Of a stretch of DNA of 64,000 bases, positions 17,470 to 26,293 are shown piece by piece (position 1 is the stretch's first letter; the number at the start of each line of letters is the position of its first letter). The DNA comes from Sphingopyxis sp. 113P3 (GTDB taxonomy: Bacteria; Pseudomonadota; Alphaproteobacteria; Sphingomonadales; Sphingomonadaceae), in assembly GCF_001278035.1 (NCBI RefSeq), contig NZ_CP009452.1:2947501-3011500 (forward strand), read 5' to 3'. The position numbers and the translations under genes are program-made. The notes below the pieces were generated by a model that made no database searches, had not been told where the DNA came from, and saw only the letters and a program-made list of their open reading frames with translations.

Positions 17470-18465
17470 TCAATTCCGGTATTCGGCAGCCTGCACGAAC
17501 ATGTCCACAAGGGCGGGTTCAAGCGGTCGGTACTTCATCCCCAGCGCCGAAATCGACTTGCTATTGTCGAGCAGCATCGGCCGGCTCGGCGACGTCCGCG
17601 ACGTCTCGGGGGGGAAGGGATATCGCTCCTCGCCAAGCTCGGCCTTCAGAATGCGCAGCTTGTCATCGAGACTGAGCGTCTTGGCGGAAATGATGTGGCG
17701 CCCCTCGGCCCCGGGAATGAAAGCGCCCCGCAGATGCGCCTCGGCCACATCGCGGACATCCACGGTGCCGACCGAAAAATCGGGCACCCCGTCCTTGTAC
17801 GACCCGTCGATAAACTTCCGGAAATAATCGAATGAAGCCGAGGTCTGCGACGCGGACGTGCCCTCGCCGATGATGAAAGCGGGATTGATCACAACCAGCT
17901 TCCAGGCAGACTGCGCGCCTGCGATCTTCCACGCCTCGCGCTCGGCCAGAACCTTGGAAAGTGCATAAGCCCCTGTCTCGATCGCCGCCGAATCGTTCCA
18001 GTCGGCCTCCGTGAAAGAGCGTGGTTCCACGGACGGATCCACAATAGCGATGATCGAACTTGTGAGGACGACGCGCTCGACCCCGGAGACACGGTTAGCG
18101 GCCTCGAGAACGTCGCGTGTCCCTTTGAGAGCCGGGTCGATCACGTCGCGCTGCGGATCGGATATCTTGGAGGGGTCGAGGAACGGCGATGCGGTATGCA
18201 TGACGATCCGGCAGCCCTGCATCGCCTCGTCATGACTTCCGGTCTCCAGCAGATCCGCCTTGAACAGTTTCAGCGTGCCGGGCGAGGCCTCCGCCATCTG
18301 CCTCAGGTGGCCCACCTTGAATGCATTATCGGGATCGCGCACCGTTCCATGAACGGTCATCCCGGCCTCGAGCAGCATCTTGATGACCCAGCCTGCCACA
18401 TAGCCGCCAGCGCCCGTCACAAGGACGGGACCATCATCCGGTCCAAAGCGGTACGTTACGCCCAT
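17470..18465 (-). CDS. Extended SDR, dihydroflavonol-reductase/cinnamoyl-CoA-reductase-like (paralogue 1)
   Basis: This 331-residue NAD(P)-dependent epimerase/dehydratase-fold enzyme has the glycine motif VTGAGGYVAGWVI, a catalytic Ser in LTSS and the YALSK catalytic pair. It resembles dihydroflavonol-4-reductase and aldehyde reductases, which reduce an oxo group beside an aromatic ring. It is a clear paralogue of the gene at 39988: both share ADLLE-GSH-EAMQGCRIVMHTASPF-like and WKLVVINPAFI segments. GGGAGAAGG precedes the ATG. It lies in the GFA-SDR-MFS operon behind an ACGAAA-N5-TTTCGT site. Confidence 0.88.
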   Translation of the reverse strand: MGVTYRFGPDDGPVLVTGAGGYVAGWVIKMLLEAGMTVHGTVRDPDNAFKVGHLRQMAEASPGTLKLFKADLLETGSHDEAMQGCRIVMHTASPFLDPSKISDPQRDVIDPALKGTRDVLEAANRVSGVERVVLTSSIIAIVDPSVEPRSFTEADWNDSAAIETGAYALSKVLAEREAWKIAGAQSAWKLVVINPAFIIGEGTSASQTSASFDYFRKFIDGSYKDGVPDFSVGTVDVRDVAEAHLRGAFIPGAEGRHIISAKTLSLDDKLRILKAELGEERYPFPPETSRTSPSRPMLLDNSKSISALGMKYRPLEPALVDMFVQAAEYRN

Positions 18466-18505
18466 ATTCCTTCTCCCATCATTTTCCGTCGATCCCGCTT
18501 CGGCA

Positions 18506-18922
18506 TCATTCCACGCGGCCCGGTTCCGGCTGCCGTGCCACTGCGGGCAGGTCCGAAAGCGTCAGCCACGGCTGGGCAGAGTCGCACCAGACCTGCAATT
18601 GGGGACGAAGCACCGATGGGTCGTCGAGCGTTCCCGCCTTGACGGCAATCCGGTCGGATCGGACCGGACTGCGCGATACGACGGGTGACCCGCATGTCTC
18701 GCAGAATTCGCGATAGATGGGTCGCCCTTCGTGATTCTGGTCCTCGTACCGCTTCAGCGTCCCCGTCATCGTGAAGTCGGCGGCATTCACCAGGAGCGCG
18801 ATCGAAAAGCTCGATCCGCTCTGTTTTTGGCAATTGCGACAGTGGCAGATGGCCGACGGAGTGGCGTCGTTACTGATATCGTAGCGCACGGCGCCGCATA
18901 GGCAGCCGCCTTTCATCGTCAT
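18506..18922 (-). CDS. GFA/CENP-V-domain zinc protein
   Basis: This 138-residue protein of the glutathione-dependent formaldehyde-activating (GFA) family carries the expected zinc ligands: CLCG near the N-terminus, CHCRNC in the middle and CETCG near residue 75. The family binds zinc and in a few cases glutathione adducts; many members have no proven activity. GGAGG sits five bases before the ATG. It is the first gene of an operon with an SDR and an MFS transporter, 50 bases downstream of an ACGAAA-N5-TTTCGT palindrome. If the pathway releases formaldehyde, for example by demethylation, this protein could act on it. Confidence 0.85.
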   Translation of the reverse strand: MTMKGGCLCGAVRYDISNDATPSAICHCRNCQKQSGSSFSIALLVNAADFTMTGTLKRYEDQNHEGRPIYREFCETCGSPVVSRSPVRSDRIAVKAGTLDDPSVLRPQLQVWCDSAQPWLTLSDLPAVARQPEPGRVE

Positions 18923-18972
18923 ATCATCCTCCAGTCATAATGATCACCGTGTATAACCTGAAAAACGTCACG

Positions 18973-18989
18973 ACGAAAATCATTTTCGT
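18973..18989. promoter_or_regulatory. Operator-like palindrome ACGAAA-N5-TTTCGT, site 1
   Basis: Perfect arms ACGAAA and TTTCGT flank ATCAT. The site lies 51 bases upstream of the GFA start, in the short space after the AraC gene. Nearly identical 17-bp sites occur at 42807-42823 and 48884-48900. The central five bases are also conserved (A/T-TCAT). Confidence 0.72.
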
Positions 18990-18993
18990 AAAA

Positions 18994-20064
18994 TTAGCGA
19001 GAATGCCCGAATTCGTGCGCCCTGCCGCTGGAGGTGGCCGCCTGATGGGCGACGCCGTGTTGGGCGCGCCATTTGCCGAACGAAACGCCCTCCCAGCTTT
19101 TGAAAGCGCGATAAAAGGAGCCTGCGTCCTGATAGCCCAGCATGGCGGCTATGCGGCCAACGTCGAGATCTGCGCTCGCCACCAGCTCGACCCCCAGTTC
19201 GCGCCGCGCCTCGTTCAGCAAGGCGCGAAAGGTTGTGCCGCTGCGGGTGATTCGCCTCTGCAGCGTGCGCACCCCGAGGCCCATATCGCTGGCGATTGCC
19301 GCCATCTCCGGTCGCCCGTTCAATATAGCTTGTTTGAGGGCCGCCCTGACGCGGTCACTGAACCGTTCCGCGACCGGCAGTTTGCCCCGGTCGATGGAGA
19401 GAGCCCGCGTCATCACTTCGACAAACTCGGGGCTGTATCTTGGAAACGGCGTATCGAGATCTTCGCTGGTGAAGCTGATCATATTATGCGCCGCATCGAA
19501 GCTCGGCGCACATCCATAATAGGCTTCCAAGGCCGACGAGGGATGCCGCGGCCGCGCGTATTGGACATAGGCGGGCCTGATGCGCCCTCCCGTCCCGCGC
19601 CGGCCCAGTTCAACGACCAAGGCGAAAGTAAGATCGACCGACAGCGCCGGCTCGGGCTCCGCCGCGTAGTGCCAATCCTTGCCCATCGTCCATATTCCCC
19701 CGGCTTCGCGGGTCCACAGCCGCTCCGACGCACTGAGGCGGGATCGCATCAGCCGTTCGAGGGCATCTCGAAAGCTGGATGCGTAGAGTCCGACGATAAA
19801 GCCGGGCTGCTGCTCGACGCCGGTTCGGGCCCTGACCAGACGCACGGCGAATCCAGGGTCGTCAGCGAGGGCCTCGGCGGCCTTCCAGATCGAAAAATAC
19901 TGCGCCGTGGACATCGCGGTCGAGGGGTCGGCGTAGGATCGCGGCAGTCCGGCCCGGTCGAGTATCACAGCGGGGGCAATTCCCGCGGCCTGAATGGCCC
20001 GCCAGACCGCCCCGGGAAACCGAGCAACATCGGCATGACGTCGAGGCCCGTCGCGCATCGTCAT
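18994..20064 (-). CDS. AraC-family transcriptional regulator (paralogue 1)
   Basis: This protein of about 356 residues has an N-terminal ligand-binding half of the Arabinose_bd type (VWRAIQAAGIAPAVILDRAGLP) and a C-terminal AraC DNA-binding domain with two helix-turn-helix units (MAAIASDMGLGVRTLQRRI and DVGRIAAMLGYQDAGSFYRAFKSW). It is paralogous over its whole length to the regulator at 49516. The start is uncertain: ATG at 20064 is the first in a homologous position, but no clear ribosome site is seen and the frame stays open upstream. It may control the GFA operon downstream or the TonB receptors on the other side. Confidence 0.82.
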   Translation of the reverse strand: MTMRDGPRRHADVARFPGAVWRAIQAAGIAPAVILDRAGLPRSYADPSTAMSTAQYFSIWKAAEALADDPGFAVRLVRARTGVEQQPGFIVGLYASSFRDALERLMRSRLSASERLWTREAGGIWTMGKDWHYAAEPEPALSVDLTFALVVELGRRGTGGRIRPAYVQYARPRHPSSALEAYYGCAPSFDAAHNMISFTSEDLDTPFPRYSPEFVEVMTRALSIDRGKLPVAERFSDRVRAALKQAILNGRPEMAAIASDMGLGVRTLQRRITRSGTTFRALLNEARRELGVELVASADLDVGRIAAMLGYQDAGSFYRAFKSWEGVSFGKWRAQHGVAHQAATSSGRAHEFGHSR

Positions 20065-20866
20065 TGCGACATCGATCGGACAGGACCGGGCACGCCCATT
20101 CCTGCCTTTCGCTCGCCTCGCGACGTCCGCGCCGCTTGACGGCCAGTCCCTCGGCCAAACATCGAGGTACGGCGCGGAACCGAGGGCGATTCCTTGCCCA
20201 TCTGTGAACCAGGCACGCGCAAGCTGCCGCTGCCGAAAGTGGCATCCGTTCGAGAGACGCACGGCGTGATCATGTTTCCAATGAGGGTCGGATAACCCCG
20301 ACGGAATATTCTCATGGACCAGGCAGACATGCGAAGCGCCTTCATTTGCGGCACGCGGTCAGCGAAAGCCCGCTCCCCCGAAAAAAACCACGGCCACCGA
20401 GGGCGTCTGCGCCCTTCTCGCGCGGCGCGCGAAATTCCAAAGATCCGAAGAAATGGAGCGAAAACGACCGCGCCGACCTCCTTTTCCTTCTTCTGCGCGC
20501 CCTACCCAGCCAGGCGCCGAAGCAGCATGTGAACGATAAGTCATTTATGGGAAGGAGGCAAGATCGCGGTCACGGAGTCGCGGGGATAGATCACGAGCGC
20601 GAGCGATCCGCCGAATATGTTGCGACGCGGTGGCGCCGGAGAATCCATGTCGCGCAGCTCGGGCGCAGACGCAATTTTTCTTCAGGTCAATTTATTGAAA
20701 ATCAAACACAATATGAAAAAGCTACCATCGGCGCAGCCTATATCGTGCTCGCCCCCCGATTCATAAACTAGACATTGAATTCATTCTGTGTGAGAAAGAG
20801 GCGGTCCAGGGGATCCGCAAAAAGCGCACCACCGGGCACTAGAACATATGTTGGAGGGGATGACCG
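20065..20866. other. Long intergenic region upstream of tandem TonB receptors
   Basis: These roughly 800 bases between the AraC regulator and the first receptor contain no gene that I can support. Part of the AraC-proximal end may be coding if that gene starts further upstream. The last 200 bases become AT-richer (around 20690-20790) and should hold the receptor promoter. The element AATTCATTCTGTGT at 20778-20791 is repeated before the second receptor. Confidence 0.5.
20778..20791 (+). promoter_or_regulatory. Shared receptor-upstream element, copy 1
   Basis: The 14-base sequence AATTCATTCTGTGT lies 75 bases before the start of the first TonB receptor. It recurs exactly at 23719-23732, 74 bases before the second receptor. 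Conservation of both sequence and distance, in otherwise diverged upstream DNA, points to a functional promoter or operator element that survived the duplication. Confidence 0.55.
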
Positions 20867-23218
20867 ATGTGGATTAGAACGATCCTGTATGCGGGGTCTT
20901 GTGCCCTCGCCTTGGCTCAGGCGGGTACCGCGTTTGCGCAGACGTCAGAGAGGGGCGCAACTGAGGACCCGGCGCCCGACGCCAGCGACATCATCGTTAC
21001 CGCGCAGAAATATTCCCAGAGCGTCAACAACGTACCGATGACGATCACGGTGGCCAACGCCGAGCAGCTCGAAGAGGCCGGCATCCACGCAGTCGAAGAT
21101 CTGGTAAAGATCACGCCCGGCTTCAACGTCACGCAGACGCCCACGGGGCAGTCAGTCTACACGCTTCGCGGGATCGGCTTCAACGACTCCTCGCTGAGCA
21201 CGCGTCCGGCCGTTACCGTCTATATGGATGAAGCGCCGATCCCCTTTGGCCTGATGACCCGAGGCGCCAACCTCGACATCGACCATGTCGAAGTGCTGAA
21301 AGGGCCGCAGGGAACCCTTTTTGGTGCCAATTCGACCGGCGGGGCGATCAACTATGTCACCGCCAAACCTACAAAAAGCTTCACTGCTGGGGGGGCGGTG
21401 ACCTATGGGCGGTTCGACCAGTTCGACATCAACGGCTTTGCCAGCGGTCCGCTCAGCGATACGCTGAGCGTGCGCATCGCGGTCGAGCACCAAGGCAGCG
21501 GCGACTGGCAAAAGAGCATTACCCGGGACGACACGGCCGGACAGAAGAACTTCACCAACGGCCGGGTCAGCCTGTTGTGGGAGCCCGTCGGTTCGCTTCG
21601 GGTCCTGCTCGCGGCCCAGCGCTGGGTGGACAAGTCGGATGCGCTGGTCGGCCAGGCCTTCGAGTTTGATCCCGGGGTGCCCGCCTTTGCCGATGCCACG
21701 GGCGTGAAGGATTACCCCTATGGCATTCGCGGCAGCCGCTACGCGGACTGGGATCCGGACTCCGACCTGGCGCGAGACAACAAGTTCACCATGCTGACAG
21801 GGCGGATCGACTATGATTTGAGCGACGCCATCACGCTGACCTCGCTCACCAATTACATCGATTTCAAATATCACCTGCTCGGCGAGGCCGACGGGGTCCC
21901 GGTTCATAACACGACCTTCATCACCGATTCCACGAACGAGACCTTCTCGCAGGAACTTCGTCTGGCAGGAAAATTCGGCAATCTGCGGGCGATCCTGGGT
22001 GCCAATTACGAGCATGACACGCCCAACGAGAACACGCTGCAGGATCTGACCACGGCAGCCGCGATCGTGTCGCTCAGCACGCGCTTCGCACCCGACACGC
22101 CGCTGCGCACCCTTCGCGTGGCCGCCCGTCAGAAGACCAACATCTACGCGATATTCGGCAATCTCGAGTATGAGATTGCGCCCGGTCTCACGCTGCAGGG
22201 CGGTGCACGCTATACGCGCTCGAAGATCGCGTTCAGCGGCTGCCTTGCCGATTCCGGAGACGGAACCGCTGCGCCTACCTACACCGGCCTGATCAACGCC
22301 ACCCGTGGTGCTCGCGGATTGGCCCCGATCGCGCCGCTTGGCCCGGGCGACTGCGTCACGATGGACGCGACGACCAACCCGCCCTCGCTCAATCCCGGTT
22401 TGGTGACGACGCCCTATGACGAGGATAATGTGTCCTGGCGGACAGGGGCGCAATATAGCGTCGGACCCAATGCGATGATCTATGCGAACATCTCGAAGGG
22501 GTACAAGATGGGCGGCCATCCCTTCGTCAACGCTACATATAGTACCGCCCTCACCCCCGCGAAGCAGGAATCCATCCTGGCCTATGAAGGCGGGTTCAAA
22601 GCCGGGCTGCTGGACCGGGCTCTCCAGTTGAATGGCGCGGTATTCTACTATGATTACAAGAACAAGCAGGAGGTCGGCACGATCGTCGATCCAGCGATCG
22701 GACGCATCGGGGCGCTGACCAACATCCCCAAATCCCGCGTCTATGGCGCAGAGTTCCAAATCGATGCGATGCCTTTGAAGGGGCTGACCCTCCAGGCTGC
22801 CGGGATTTATGTACGAACCGAGATTCTCGGTCATTATACCAGCACCAATGCCGTGGGCGAGACGCAGGACTTTCATGGGACCGAGCTCGCCAATGCGCCG
22901 CGGTGGCAGATCAACGCCTCGGCGCGCTACGAGCGGGAACTCACCGATCGAATGAACATGTTCCTGAGCGGCCGCTTTTATTATCAAAGCACCGCGCAAG
23001 ACCGGATCGGCAATATCCCGGGCTACGAGCACGAAGCCTATAAGCTGGTGGATCTTTCGGCCGGCCTCGAAAGTCCTGATGCCAAATGGCGGGCCTACAT
23101 CTGGGGCCGGAACGTCTTTAACGAACGCTACGGCCTGACCAGAAACGGCATCGATACGAACATCCAGTTCCTGGCCAAGCCCGCGACCTACGGCATCACG
23201 GTCGGCTTCTCCTATTAG
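20867..23218 (+). CDS. TonB-dependent outer-membrane receptor (tandem copy 1)
   Basis: This 783-residue receptor would import a large or scarce substrate across the outer membrane using TonB energy. It has a signal peptide ending in TAFA-Q, a TonB box (DIIVTAQKYSQ), a plug domain with VEVLKGPQGTLFGANSTGGAINYVT, and a beta-barrel ending in an aromatic residue (VGFSY). GGAGGGG precedes the ATG. It is a close tandem paralogue of the receptor at 23807. It sits beside the AraC regulator and upstream of an LLM gene, so the cargo is probably the substrate of this cluster, not iron. Confidence 0.93.
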   Translation: MWIRTILYAGSCALALAQAGTAFAQTSERGATEDPAPDASDIIVTAQKYSQSVNNVPMTITVANAEQLEEAGIHAVEDLVKITPGFNVTQTPTGQSVYTLRGIGFNDSSLSTRPAVTVYMDEAPIPFGLMTRGANLDIDHVEVLKGPQGTLFGANSTGGAINYVTAKPTKSFTAGGAVTYGRFDQFDINGFASGPLSDTLSVRIAVEHQGSGDWQKSITRDDTAGQKNFTNGRVSLLWEPVGSLRVLLAAQRWVDKSDALVGQAFEFDPGVPAFADATGVKDYPYGIRGSRYADWDPDSDLARDNKFTMLTGRIDYDLSDAITLTSLTNYIDFKYHLLGEADGVPVHNTTFITDSTNETFSQELRLAGKFGNLRAILGANYEHDTPNENTLQDLTTAAAIVSLSTRFAPDTPLRTLRVAARQKTNIYAIFGNLEYEIAPGLTLQGGARYTRSKIAFSGCLADSGDGTAAPTYTGLINATRGARGLAPIAPLGPGDCVTMDATTNPPSLNPGLVTTPYDEDNVSWRTGAQYSVGPNAMIYANISKGYKMGGHPFVNATYSTALTPAKQESILAYEGGFKAGLLDRALQLNGAVFYYDYKNKQEVGTIVDPAIGRIGALTNIPKSRVYGAEFQIDAMPLKGLTLQAAGIYVRTEILGHYTSTNAVGETQDFHGTELANAPRWQINASARYERELTDRMNMFLSGRFYYQSTAQDRIGNIPGYEHEAYKLVDLSAGLESPDAKWRAYIWGRNVFNERYGLTRNGIDTNIQFLAKPATYGITVGFSY

Positions 23219-23297
23219 CCCATCTGGAAGAACGATATTCGCAGAGCCGCACGGCGGTGACGCGAACGCCGGGGCACCATCCTGGACGGCGCAACTG

Positions 23298-23328
23298 GTC
23301 CGGCGCGACATTCGCGCCGGACTTTTTT
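23298..23328 (+). terminator. Rho-independent terminator after first TonB receptor
   Basis: A perfect 10-bp stem (GTCCGGCGCG / CGCGCCGGAC) with a five-base loop is followed directly by six T residues. It lies 80 bases after the receptor stop and separates transcription of the two tandem receptors. Confidence 0.88.
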
Positions 23329-23806
23329 GCCCTCAGGGCAGGCCCTGCCGCCCGGCAGCTAGCTCGGGGTGAATTTCCGGGTGGAGCGCTGCACGACGTC
23401 GCAGCTACCGCGCGAAATGGAGGGCCAACCGATCCCCCCAACTTCCCGAGGGTTCGCCATGAAGGAAGATGGACCAACGGTCATAATCGTTCGAAGCAGC
23501 GACGCTACCCCGTCTCCAGGGTGAGAAGATCACCCGCCCCGCATTGCCCGCGCATCCTTGCCGGCGGAGTGAACGGTCTCGTCCGCGCGGGCGGCTTGGC
23601 CAGCGGGCCTCGAGACGTGACGCTACACGCAAATCGGCTGCCACAGCGCAGCCGCGACGCACCAAATCCGCCCGTCGCAAAGGCAAATGACAGGATTAAA
23701 AAGTCAGACTGGACAATCAATTCATTCTGTGTAATGTGCCCGCCGACACGACGCACCGGCCATGCGAGCGGTGAGTCGACCAGAAAATGATTTGGGGAGA
23801 TGAGAC
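23329..23806. other. Intergenic region between tandem TonB receptors
   Basis: No gene is supported in these bases. The region follows a strong terminator and should contain an independent promoter for the second receptor. The only recognisable structure is the AATTCATTCTGTGT element near its 3' end. Confidence 0.5.
23719..23732 (+). promoter_or_regulatory. Shared receptor-upstream element, copy 2
   Basis: This is an exact copy of the 14-base element at 20778-20791, placed at almost the same distance from the receptor start codon. The bases around it differ apart from an ACA three bases upstream in both copies. Confidence 0.55.
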
Positions 23807-26164
23807 ATGCCGATCAGAGGAATGTTGTGCGCGAGTTGCTGTGCGCTGGCCCTCGCTCACGCCGGCAGCGCCTATGCGCAAGCGGCGGACGCGGATACCA
23901 ACGCGAGCGACAGTTCCGATGCCCCGGCCGACATCATCGTCACGGCGCAAAAATATTCACAGAATGTGAATAGCGTGCCGATGTCGATTACCGCAGTATC
24001 GGGCGAGCAGTTGCAGACTGCAGGCATAAAGGCAGTGGAGGATCTCCCCAAGGTCACGCCCGGCTTCAACGTGACGCAAACCCCGACGGGTGCAGCGGTC
24101 TACACGCTGCGCGGCGTTGGCTTCAACGACTCCTCGCTCAGCACGCGCCCCGCGGTCACGGTTTATGTCGACGAAGCCCCCATTCCCTTTGGCGCGATGA
24201 CGCGCGGCGCCGGCCTGGACGTCGATCACGTCGAGGTCCTCAAAGGTCCGCAGGGAACGCTGTTCGGTGCCAACTCCACAGGCGGCGCAATCAACTATGT
24301 TGCCAACAAGCCGACCGACACGCTGGAGGCGGGACTCTCCGCCACCTACGGCCGCTTCGACCAGTTCGACATCGGCGGCTTCATCAGCGGTCCGCTCACC
24401 AGCACATTGAGCGTCCGCCTGGCGTTCGAGCACCAGGGGAGCGGCGACTGGCAAAAGAGCGTCACGCGAGACGACACGGCGGGCCGGCAGGATTTCAATA
24501 ACGGTCGTCTCAGCGTTCGCTGGGAGCCGAGCGATTCCTTTCGCATGCTGCTTACCGCGCAGCGCTGGGTCGACCGGTCCGACGCGCCGGTGGGTCAGGC
24601 GTTCGAATTCAAGCCCCAGGAGCCGGCACTCGCCGACCTGACGGGAATCGCGGACTATCCCTATGCCCGGCGCGGGAATCGCTATGCCGATTGGGATCCG
24701 GGTACCGATCTTTCAAAAGACAACCGCCTGACGATGCTGACCGGCCGGTTCGACCTGGATGTGGGCGAGGCGGTGACGCTGACGTCGCTGACCAGCTTCA
24801 GCAAGTTCCAGACATTTCTCCTGAGCGAAGCCGACGGTGTTCCGGTGGAAAACACCAGTTTCATCGTCGATTCCCGGAACAAGACGTTCACGCAGGAACT
24901 CCGCGCGGCGGTCCGGCTCGACGGACTGCGGCTGACATTCGGCGCCAACTACCAGAGTGACCGGCCAAGAGAATCGACAGTCGAAGTCCTCACCACGGCT
25001 TCGCCGATCATAGGGCTCAATCTCGCCTTTGGCGACGGGACCCCGTTTCGCGAACTGGAGGTCAAGGCGCGATCGGCCGCAAACAGCTATGCCGCCTTTG
25101 CCAATCTGGAATATGAGGCCACGCCCCGGCTGACGTTGCAGGGCGGCATGCGCTACACGCGCTCCAAGATCCGGTATCGAGGCTGCCTTGCGGTTTCCGC
25201 CGACGGTTCGGCAGGGCCCGCCTACACAGGCCTCATCAACTTCCTGCGCGATGGTTTCGGACTGGGACCGCTTGCCGCACCGCTTGAGGCCGGAGATTGC
25301 ATTACCCTCGACGCGTCAACCAATCCGCCCACGCTGCTGCCGGGCTTCGTCACGACACCTTATGACGAAGATAATGTTTCCTGGCGCGCCGGCGCCCAAT
25401 ATGAAGCAGCCGACGGCCTCATGCTCTACGCCAATGTTTCACGCGGCTACAAGATGGGAGGTCACCCCTTCCTGAACGCGACCTTCAGCGGCGCCCTCAC
25501 ACCGGCCCGGCAAGAGTCCGTGCTCGCCTATGAAGCAGGCTTCAAGGCCAGCCTGGCGGACCGGAAGGTCCAGCTGAACGGCGCGATTTTCTATGGTGAC
25601 TATAAGGACAAGCAGGAGGTGGGAACGGTCGTGGATCCTGTTCTGGGTCCGCTGGGAGGACTGACCAATATCCCTAAATCGCGGATCTATGGCGCCGAGC
25701 TCCAACTCCAGGCTGCTCCCTACCCCGGCCTGACCGTCAATGCGGCGGGCAGTTATGTTCGGGCCGAGGTTCTGGGACATTATACCAGCACGAACGAAGA
25801 CGGTGACATTCAGGATTTCCACAAGACCGACCTCGCCAACGCGCCGCGCTGGCAGCTGAATGGCAATGCCCGCTATCAATGGGCGCTCAATTCCCAATTG
25901 GACATGTTTGTCGGCGGCGCCGTGTCTTACCAGAGCAGCGCCCAGTCCGTGCTCGGCAACCTCGGGTACGAGACCAGCGGCCGCGCGCTTGTCGATGTAT
26001 CGGCTGGCGTAGAGACCTCGGACGGCAAATGGCGCGCCTTTCTTTGGGGGCGCAACATTCTGGACAAGACCTATGTTGCCACTTTCCGGAACGCGATCGA
26101 CACCCGCATGACCTATATGGGCAAGCCCGCCACCTACGGGGTGAGCGTTGTCTTCAAATATTGA
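23807..26164 (+). CDS. TonB-dependent outer-membrane receptor (tandem copy 2)
   Basis: This 785-residue receptor is a close paralogue of the one at 20867. It has a signal peptide ending in SAYA-Q, a TonB box (DIIVTAQKYSQ), the plug segment VEVLKGPQGTLFGANSTGGAINYV and a barrel ending in VVFKY. The plug is almost identical in the two copies, while surface-loop regions differ more, as expected if ligand range has diverged. GGGGAGATGAGAC precedes the ATG. A diverged LLM gene follows at 26294 on the same strand, so transport and oxidation may be co-expressed. Confidence 0.93.
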   Translation: MPIRGMLCASCCALALAHAGSAYAQAADADTNASDSSDAPADIIVTAQKYSQNVNSVPMSITAVSGEQLQTAGIKAVEDLPKVTPGFNVTQTPTGAAVYTLRGVGFNDSSLSTRPAVTVYVDEAPIPFGAMTRGAGLDVDHVEVLKGPQGTLFGANSTGGAINYVANKPTDTLEAGLSATYGRFDQFDIGGFISGPLTSTLSVRLAFEHQGSGDWQKSVTRDDTAGRQDFNNGRLSVRWEPSDSFRMLLTAQRWVDRSDAPVGQAFEFKPQEPALADLTGIADYPYARRGNRYADWDPGTDLSKDNRLTMLTGRFDLDVGEAVTLTSLTSFSKFQTFLLSEADGVPVENTSFIVDSRNKTFTQELRAAVRLDGLRLTFGANYQSDRPRESTVEVLTTASPIIGLNLAFGDGTPFRELEVKARSAANSYAAFANLEYEATPRLTLQGGMRYTRSKIRYRGCLAVSADGSAGPAYTGLINFLRDGFGLGPLAAPLEAGDCITLDASTNPPTLLPGFVTTPYDEDNVSWRAGAQYEAADGLMLYANVSRGYKMGGHPFLNATFSGALTPARQESVLAYEAGFKASLADRKVQLNGAIFYGDYKDKQEVGTVVDPVLGPLGGLTNIPKSRIYGAELQLQAAPYPGLTVNAAGSYVRAEVLGHYTSTNEDGDIQDFHKTDLANAPRWQLNGNARYQWALNSQLDMFVGGAVSYQSSAQSVLGNLGYETSGRALVDVSAGVETSDGKWRAFLWGRNILDKTYVATFRNAIDTRMTYMGKPATYGVSVVFKY

Positions 26165-26170
26165 GGCAAG

Positions 26171-26199
26171 GCCGCGAGATGCCGAGCGTGTCTCGCGGC
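26171..26199 (+). repeat. Hairpin between TonB receptor 2 and LLM gene
   Basis: A perfect 9-bp inverted repeat (GCCGCGAGA / TCTCGCGGC) with an 11-base loop begins seven bases after the receptor stop. No T-tract follows, so it is more likely an mRNA-stabilising or attenuating hairpin than a full terminator. It could set the ratio of receptor to LLM expression. Confidence 0.5.
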
Positions 26200-26293
26200 G
26201 CCTCCGGGACGCCGGGTCCATCTGCTCTTCCTCGCCAAAGCCAGCCAGAAGCGAGCGATGGTCTGCCGGCACGAGCCAAGGAAGGCCGCCCCA

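Noticed and set aside
20346..20771. Possible 141-codon gene in the gap before the first TonB receptor
   Set aside because: It has Arg/Pro-rich low-information composition, no ribosome site and no recognisable motif. It reads as non-coding GC-rich DNA.
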